DNA of 27,878 nt from Funneliformis mosseae (Eukaryota > Glomeromycota > Glomeromycetes > Glomerales > Glomeraceae), in assembly GCA_910592005.1 (NCBI GenBank), contig CAJVPP010000672.1:1-27878 (forward strand), written 5' to 3'. Positions within the stretch are counted from its first letter, which is position 1, and every line of letters starts with the position of its first letter. Position numbers and translations under genes: made by a program. Below the pieces are notes generated by a model. The model ran no database searches, had not been told where the DNA came from, and saw only the letters and a program-made list of their open reading frames with translations. Below, in pieces: positions 20,988 through 27,878 of the stretch.

Positions 20988-21540
20988 AATTCCGGCCGAA
21001 TTCTCCATAATTCCGCATGAAAATCGCTTTCGATATTTAGTCCTTTGAAGATCATTTGCCCAGGTTGTCAAATTGTTCAAGAAGCCAGGCTGGCCTAATT
21101 ATTTTTTTTTTATATAGATAAGAGCTGGAAATCCTTAAACAGCTCAATATCTACTCTCGCTCTTGTTGAATAAATTCCCTTCGAAATCCTTCCTTTAACA
21201 CCTTCGCGATATTTTCGCTTTCGCCGTTTTAACTTTTTAATTTTGTAGTTGTAACTTCGTTTATTATTTTTTTTTTAATTTCCGATTTTATGTTATTTAT
21301 TATTTTGTAATTTTTTCGTAATTGTGTAGTTTTAATAAATTAGAATTTGGCACTTAGTTTCATTTATTGATCAAGCGAAAGTGTAGAGCGCCGATATTGA
21401 GGCAACACTGTTTAATTTGATAATATTAAATAAATACTTGTCATAATTACTTCATGTTTACTTAATAAATATTCAATTTTATTCAATTAATGCCTTCTGC
21501 TTACAATAAAAATTGTTTATAAATACATAAACGAAAGAAG
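20988..21540 (-). repeat. Dispersed repeat, copy B (inverted relative to 8.4-8.9 kb)
   Basis: The reverse complement of about 21090-21450 aligns with 8530-8830. The end at 20990 (TAATTCCGGCCGAA, then GATCATTT at about 21052) resembles the terminal repeats of copy A. The far end near 21540 is poorly defined. Confidence 0.5.
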
Positions 21541-24171
21541 TGAATACAACAATATTATATGAAATTGTAGAATCTTGACAATATTTAAAATTTATAAAGT
21601 CCAAATTTTTCAGATTTATTTAATTCAGTCTTTTAAAATCACATTACGGATCATATGAATTACTATGTTCGTAACTCTATTTTAATAGCAACCTACCATG
21701 TATATAAAGATTTGTGTTTCAAATTTTCTTTTTTTTTATATTATGTTAAAAAAATAAACGATTAATTACAACAAATTATGTTCAATATTTTTTTATTTTG
21801 AACTGTTAATTTTTTTAAAAGTTCGCTAATCCAATTTTTTACACTATATTTCTTACTTAGTTCATCAATGAAAAATAAATAAAATGACGTTTAATTCTGC
21901 ATTAAATAATGATGTGAATGAATTTCCATTCCGAGAAGATGGAGCTCGATTTTGTTTGTGACATCATAATTGAAATATGTCTATTATCATCTGGTTTGAT
22001 ACCTTACATAACGAATGAATTTAATCCATCCTCACAGAAATAGGTCACTGGAGACCAGTATCTACAAAGGTGGCAGCTAGAAAAGTGGAAAAAAAATTTT
22101 TTTTTATTGGTAAATTTGGCAGTCCTGTGCTCAAAATTAGCTTAGAAACTAAAATTAACAAAAATTTCATTTTTTACTAACAACCTCCTATCTTCTTAAG
22201 TCATTGCACAAAAACAAACCCGGTAGCATAATTCCCTTAATATCTCAATTAAAATTCTTGCGAGGAATCCGAAAGATATTCGATCCCAAATCTTTCTGTT
22301 ATTTTAACACATTTATAGCTTTTCTCCAAACGTCCGTTAAATTATTTTAGTTCATCCATTTTCGCCCACTTGAACTTGAGAATTTCTCCCATATTTAACA
22401 GATGAAGAAGGTTACAACTCCTTTCGAAAATATTTACGTTTTCTCGTGCTAATTGTTAAACGATTGGAAAATCATACCGCTGTGTGGAAGTAAATTGGAG
22501 CAAGAATAAGAATATTAAACAAACTTTAGGGATCAGTTAGTCATATTACTGATAGATTCTTAGCAGAATTGCATGCCATGAGGAGCAAGGTAGCACAATG
22601 ATTTGAATGTGAGGTCGGCCATAGATAACTATTCTTCTAAGAATGGCTCACGATTTATAAATCGCAAAAGCTTTCACTCAATTATTCTTCTTGATATTGC
22701 TGAAATCAGAGGCTTGTAGAACGATAACTATTTTTGAAAAACGTATATTTAAAATAAAGTAATTTTTGTATCTGTATAATAATATAAGGAACTGTACATG
22801 ATGCTCATGTGTTTTTCCGTAGACTTCCCAGTCATGAGATTAAGCATAGGTAGGATCTTTGATTTTTGTTGCTTAACGTTAAATAAAATTGCGTGTGACT
22901 ACAAAACAAATCAAAAGAGCTATGCTTATGAATTCTATTAATTTCGCAATTGATTGTGATACTTGAGTACTATCAAATCACCGAGATAGTGTGTAGTTAC
23001 TGCTGCTACGGTACGTCCTTATTACGTATTAAAAATTAGGGAAGATAGGAAAAAGCACTATTCAACATTTAACGTATATTTAAACACTACTTTGATAAAT
23101 CAAATCACTAACCGTTTATACGTCAGAACCAAAACAACGTCAATAAAGTTTGTTGTGAAGTTCCATCATAGAAGTACGCAAAAAAAAAAAGTTAATGCTC
23201 ATTGACATCGGTTTCAACATATTGCTTTAGAAAATTACTCTTTCGGTCGAAATCCTTGTTAATGCTTTAAATTTAGCATAAAAAATAATTGTTTTAATAT
23301 TAAAGTTTCATCAAGTATTAAAACCAATTAATACAATCATACAGAAATATGATTTAAATTTATTGGATTTATATTTAACGTTTAATATTTCGATTTTTGA
23401 TTTCCCTTAATGAATCATTTTATGTAAATGAAATTTGCAAACATTCAAATCTTGTGAAACTTCTTTTTGATGTGACACCTCGAAAAAACTTAGTACAAGC
23501 TCAAAAATTAAATGTCACAAGCTAGTATGACAATTCGCAAGGAATTTACAAATAATTTATATTTTGGATGTAATGAATCAAAACGTAATTTATTTCCTTA
23601 TTATTGCGTAATTTTATTCAATTTTGCCTCCGTTCTTCTTATATTGATCCCAACTCGTGATTTTCAAAATGCTTAAACTTGATATATCTATGTCTATTAA
23701 TTACTTGTTTCGATTTTCCAAAGTTCATTCTCAACTAATAAACTTTGCAATTCATTATAAGCTTTTTGACTTTTATATGACGCAATGTCTCATTTTTGTA
23801 ATCTTTTTTTTATTATTAAATAAATTTAAACTTTCTTTAGATTGACAAAATACTATCTTATATTGTGCTATCAGCAAAGTTAGAAACGGTAAAGCTTAAT
23901 AATAATTTATTAAGATAGGAATATTTAGAAAATAAACTAGTGAACATATTTGTATCAATAATAATGTAGAGGGAAGGATGAAAAATTATAGGATAGGATT
24001 TGTGAATTTTTTAGAAAATTTAATTATTGTTGCATAAATTAATTTCTTAATATGCAATACCTCATGTATTCAATTTGGATTTGGATGCGATTTGAGCAAA
24101 TAATTAATATATGAGTTAATACTTATTAATTTATGTCTTTTTTCATATCAAATATATGATTTCAAAATAAA
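21541..24171. other. AT-rich intergenic stretch, no gene seen
   Basis: About 2.6 kb. A minus-strand stretch near 22255-22400 reads EILKFKWAKMDELK, one stop, then FNGRLEKSYKCVKITERFGI, which may be a trace of a gene. A plus-strand stretch near 22540-22620 reads VSHITDRFLAELHAMRSKVA before a stop. Neither is identifiable. The ORF at 23657-23845 (+) is not supported. Confidence 0.45.
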
Positions 24172-25298
24172 TTAAATATCAAAATCTATGGTTTTAGAAA
24201 TATAATCTATGAATAATTCAAAATAATTAATTTATGTAATTTATGGGTGAATTGTACTTGAATTATTATTCTTACTTACTATTAACAGATTCATTGCGAT
24301 TAGTTTTATTGAATTTGATTCGTTTAATTTCTTCATCTGAAATAGCATCAAATTATTAAGTATATAATCATTATTTGATTATTTAGAATAAACTTACCAT
24401 TATCATTATCTGCAATTAAATAATCGTCAAGTTCTCTTTTGTCTTAATAAATACACAATATTAGTAATATTATCAAGTAATTGTGTAAGAATTACCAATA
24501 AAGTCTATTCACCAAAAACTCTGCTCCTTGTAGATTCCGCTGATATCTTTATTACTTTACTAGTGACTGGATTATTTATTGTAACAGGTCCAATTTCTGG
24601 AGAATAAATAATTTTTGTGGAATTTACTTTATCATTCAAAATGATTTTTGCAATAAAGTCACAAATATCTTCAGTAGTTGGTCTTTTATTCGGATCAGAA
24701 TGCCAACATTTTTGCATTAATTCAATATATCCTTCAGGTGCATTTGTGATAATAGGAGGACGAATACCATCACAAATTTTAATAATAAGATCTGTATCAT
24801 AATTTTGATCCCAAAAAGGTTTCTACCTGTCATTAATTCCCACATAATCATACCAAAGCTATACATATCTGAAGATTTAGTATACTTATTGCTTTTTGAC
24901 CCTTGAAATACTTCTGGAGCAATATAAGGAATAATACCATAATACTCATTTTCATTATCTGATAATTCAGTTGATAATTTACTAATTCCTAAATCACTTA
25001 TCACTACATCATATTCATTATTACAAAGAATATTTCCACTATGAAAATCTCAATGAATAATTTGGATATAATGAATATTATGAAGTGCATAACTAATTTC
25101 TTGTAATATTACTAATTTTTTATCCCATTTAATTATATTAAAGTTTTTAATTATATAATTATTTAAATCATAATTATAATATTTCATAACTATTACAAAA
25201 TCTTTTGTTTTAGAATTTTGGGTAATTCCATAATATCTATTTAAATTAAGTAAAGAAATTGTAATATAACAATAATATTTAATAATTTATTTATAAAA
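24172..25298 (-). pseudogene. TKL-like protein kinase pseudogene, N-lobe missing
   Basis: Minus strand. The main exon runs from about 25298 to 24513, then small exons 24442-24398, 24336-24280 and 24206-24172 (stop TAA 24174-24172). The three GT-AG introns are 70, 61 and 73 bp, all in phase. It begins mid-domain with SLLNLNRYYGITQNSKTKDF and VIVMKYY (hinge). The catalytic loop reads IIH-stop-DFHSGNIL: TGA at 25052-25050 stands where the HRD arginine should be. SDLG replaces DFG, as is usual in this fungal family. IAPEVF and SDMYSFGMIMWELMTGR follow. One base is lost at about 24820, after which the expected PFWDQNYDTDLIIKICDGIR continues in the other frame, then YIELMQKCWHSDPNKRP. The tail VF/DKRELDDYLIADNDN/DEEIKRIKF/NYISKTIDFDI is the family's usual end. 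The Gly-rich loop and VAIK lysine are absent. Not functional as written. Confidence 0.85.
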
Positions 25299-25338
25299 CT
25301 GTAAAAAGAATGATTACAGATTGTTATACATGATTTGA

Positions 25339-25725
25339 CAATTCTAACTTGCAAATAAAGATCAAAATGATGAAGTTAAAAAAGCAGCATAGTCAGATAT
25401 AATAGAAAAATGTGAGTATTTAAAAAATGCAGAAAATAGCAGTTTAATCAAATAAGCCTTAGTAGAACTGGATTAAGAAAGGATGAGGCTTGATGCATTA
25501 TCAGGTAAGAATAAAGCTGATGCAAGATTAATAAAAAGCTAACAAAATTGCTATTAGGAATAATTCTTAGACTATAACATTTAATAAACTTGTGTAAAAT
25601 TATCAAATCTATTAGTCACAGAAAATCCTAATGCATCAAAATAGATATCTTTATTAGCAGTATAGCTTATTGAGATGGCATTTCAAGTGATATTAATACT
25701 TTCATCAAGATTATAGTTTTCTTGA
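25339..25725 (+). CDS. Possible ciliate-type coding segment (TAA/TAG read as Gln)
   Basis: In the standard code this frame is full of stops. If TAA and TAG are glutamine (ciliate nuclear code) it is open for 128 codons between a TGA at 25336-25338 and a TGA at 25723-25725. The product is hydrophilic and coiled-coil-like: DEVKKAAQSDIIEKCEYLKN, then SLIKQALVELDQERMRLDAL, KADARLIKSQQ and NLLVTENPNASKQISLLAVQ. Twelve TAA/TAG codons fall where Gln suits (25345, 25390, 25453, 25474, 25540, 25555, 25561, 25582, 25585, 25642, 25663, 25714), beside four CAA. The segment is richer in G+C (about one third in 25441-25500) than the DNA after it. No start codon was found, so it is a 3' part or a later exon. 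Family unknown. The alternative is that this is chance or a decayed gene. Confidence 0.45.
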
Positions 25726-25732
25726 TTTTGTT

Positions 25733-25969
25733 TCATTATAAATGGTGAAACAATATCTAATAGTTCTATCGTAAAAAAAATTTATAAATTTAAAAGTTGA
25801 TAATTTAGAATATTTCTTATCTTATATATAGCTTCTATGATTACAGAATTTAATTTAACTATATAAACATCTTGTCTACTATTTTTAAATTTGGTATTAG
25901 CAGTATCTCAAGCTTCTTTTGATTACTATTATCTAAGATAGCATATTTTTAGTTACATCCTAATCTCAT
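25733..25969 (-). CDS. Possible second ciliate-code ORF, convergent with the first
   Basis: With TAA/TAG as Gln, ATG at 25969 opens a 78-codon frame ending in TGA at 25735-25733. It includes MRLGCNQKYAILDNSNQKKL and EILLIPNLKIVDKMFIQLNQ. Eleven Gln would be TAA/TAG and one CAA. The minus strand is purine-rich here, as coding strands of ciliates often are. Its stop is 7 bp from the stop of the plus-strand ORF. In DNA this AT-rich a frame of this length without TGA is expected by chance fairly often, so support is weak. Confidence 0.25.
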
Positions 25970-27878
25970 AATATTAAATAGTAGTCAAAATACTTGAAAA
26001 TAGCAATTATAATAAACATATAGGTGAAAGAGATAATTTCTTATTTAATCATTACTCTTTATTATATCTTCATTTTTTTTAGTTAAATAATTTACATACT
26101 AGAAAATTATTATTCATTTTTCATAAGGTTGATATAAAATGGTTTATGAAAATCAGTAAAGGCAGTTCAAAATAATTTTATATCTAATATCCTTCATTGA
26201 ATCAATTATTATATGATATTACTAGTTTTTTTTAGTAACACTATTAGTTATAAAGTAACACTAAGTGAATGCCTTAAGAATCTATTACTTAAATTTGTAA
26301 TTATATATTTTTTGAAAGAATCTTTATTAGTTATTTAATATCAATATAAAAAAAGATGAAATCTAAGAAATGGCTGTTAGAAATATATTGTCTAATTTTC
26401 TAGGATAATTGATAATTTTAATTAGTTAGATTTTAATGATCAAATAAAATATAAAATCTTCAGCTTTGATTTTTTTAATATAATTTTTTTAACTGATTTC
26501 TTTTAGAAAATATTAAATATAAAATTAGAAAGAATCAAATTCTTTTTAAATTTGTAATTATTTTATAAAATATTATTCTCAAATAATAGTAATCATTTTT
26601 TAATAAAATAATTGCAATTATCATTATCAAATAATAAATCTTATAGAATAATTGCAATTATTATTCTTAAAAGATAATAATTATCTTATAATCATCAATT
26701 ATAATTATCATTTTTGAATAATATTGATTATTATTCTTATAAAAATATCATTCTTTTTAAAAAATAATAAAAATGCATTATTCTTAAAAAATAGGATTAT
26801 TATTCAAGTTAAATAATAATTACTTAGTTTATATTTACAAAATTCTAATTTTTAGTATAAAATTTATTAATTATTTTTAATTTATATTTTTAATAAATAT
26901 TATAAATTTGATAAATATTTTAATTTTTATTTTATTATATTTTTTAAATATTAATTTAAGTTTTATAAATAATATAAATTTTTTTTAAATTATAATTCAA
27001 TTGCTTAAAATAATTTTCTAATTTAATCTAATATTATTTTAATGATTTCTAATAAATAATTTGAATTAATTTATTTAAAATATTAATTATAATATAAATA
27101 ATATACTTAATTATTAAAACTATAAATTATAATTAGAAAATATATATTGATATATTTTTAATAAAGATATTTTAATAAATATTTTATATTAATTAATAAA
27201 ATTAAAAATTAAAATTAAATAGAAACTGTCGTTAAGTTTAAAGTAATCTAAATTAAAAAATTTTATCTTTATACAATTGTAAAATCAATGAGCATTAACT
27301 TAATATTGAATAGTTAAATAAAATAGATATTTTGTTTTACTATATAGTTTTTTCATACTTCAAGCTAATTATTTAATATTATATATATTTTTATTTTAAT
27401 ATTAAAATATATATCATAATTTAAAATTGAAGTTATTGTTAAATTATAAAATTTCTATTTACTTTACTAATATTTTAAATATAAAAATATAAATAAGATT
27501 TTAAAATTATTTATTAATATTTTTCTATTAAAAATTATTATTTCTATAAAAATAAATTTATTAAGATCTGTTGGTTTAATTTATTTAAATAATTTTATAT
27601 TAAAATTTTTTAAGTATAAATTTATATATTAGGTTGCAAAAGTTTTTTATTCTTATAGCAACCATTATATTAAAGGTTACATTTAATATAAATTTATACA
27701 AATTGTATAGATTAATGTAAGTTTTCATAGATTATATTTATAAAAACATTCAGATGTAAATAATATATCTGTTGGTATTAGAATTTAAATTTTTTTATAA
27801 CATCTATAAATCTAATTATTATTTTTAATAATATTAGAGAAAGTAAAGTGATAATAAATATATATTACGTAATTATAA
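25970..27878. other. Extremely AT-rich tail, no gene confirmed
   Basis: G+C falls to a few percent in places (26881-26940 has about 2 G/C in 60). The part 26570-26830 is a dense field of ATAATAAT/ATTATTATTC inverted and direct repeats, including ATAATTGCAATTAT twice (about 26608 and 26646). A small inverted repeat GGTTGC/GCAACC lies at about 27632-27663. From 26000 to 26480 both strands can be read as protein-like if TAA/TAG are sense, so no frame can be chosen by eye. Possible origin: ciliate intergenic DNA. Confidence 0.5.

Noticed and set aside
23657..23845. 62-codon plus-strand ORF
   Set aside because: Hydrophobic, no context, expected by chance.
24617..24802. 61-codon plus-strand ORF
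   Set aside because: Antisense to the conserved C-lobe of the kinase pseudogene.
25339..25725. RIP or cytosine deamination of a normal fungal gene as cause of the TAA/TAG codons
   Set aside because: CpA is intact in many GCA, TCA and CAA codons of the same frame, which such decay would also have hit.
25339..26480. Reading all three stop codons as sense (UGA = Trp as well, karyorelict/Condylostoma-like code)
   Set aside because: It joins long minus-strand readings that look protein-like, but with no stop codons every frame is open, so the test has no power. The two nearby TGA ends fit UGA as stop better.
27632..27663. GGTTGC/GCAACC inverted repeat as a tRNA or terminator
   Set aside because: Stem of only 6 bp in very AT-rich sequence, and no cloverleaf or T-loop motif around it.

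Overview
The window looks like nuclear DNA of an arbuscular mycorrhizal fungus (Glomeromycotina, Rhizophagus-like). This is an inference from three things. The DNA is very AT-rich. The introns are short GT-AG introns of 61-73 bp. The gene families are ones greatly expanded in these fungi: a large channel with a WD40-like N-terminus and an ion-transport domain, a Sel1-repeat protein, and a TKL-like protein kinase with a DLG motif and a KR-rich tail. Long stretches hold no gene and carry decayed transposons.

Layout. 1-1.3 kb: a leucine-rich-repeat gene built from about 17 copies of a 20-residue (60-bp) unit, cut by the left window edge. 3.3-4.7 kb: a 505-bp hAT-type non-autonomous element with a perfect 8-bp target duplication, apparently nested inside an older 1.4-kb inverted-repeat element that contains decayed coding sequence. 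7.5-7.7 kb: a small secreted six-cysteine protein with signal peptide and Lys-Arg site, a candidate effector. 8.1-8.9 kb: a 26-bp minisatellite and one copy of a dispersed repeat whose inverted partner lies at 21 kb. 11.6-12.15 kb: a broken Tc1/mariner transposase. 12.7-16.7 kb (minus strand): the main gene, an eight-exon ion-transport-domain protein of about 1,160 residues that can be read through all seven introns but carries one extra base in a T run. 17.2-17.4 kb: a 193-bp palindromic MITE. 18.4-19 kb: a Sel1-repeat pseudogene. 24.2-25.3 kb: a kinase pseudogene with an ordered set of small 3' exons, a stop codon in place of the catalytic-loop arginine, a frameshift and a missing N-lobe.

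The most unusual part is the right end. Next to where the kinase homology stops (about 25.3 kb), composition changes. An ORF at 25339-25725 makes a convincing hydrophilic, coiled-coil-like protein only if TAA and TAG mean glutamine, as in ciliates, with TGA as stop. A second reading frame of the same kind converges on it from the other strand and ends in TGA 7 bp away. The remaining 2 kb reaches roughly 90% or more A+T in places. Either the contig is a fungus/ciliate chimera or foreign DNA with a different genetic code was inserted into a fungal kinase gene. The truncation of the kinase at the same place fits both.

No rRNA, tRNA, CRISPR array or replication origin could be supported.
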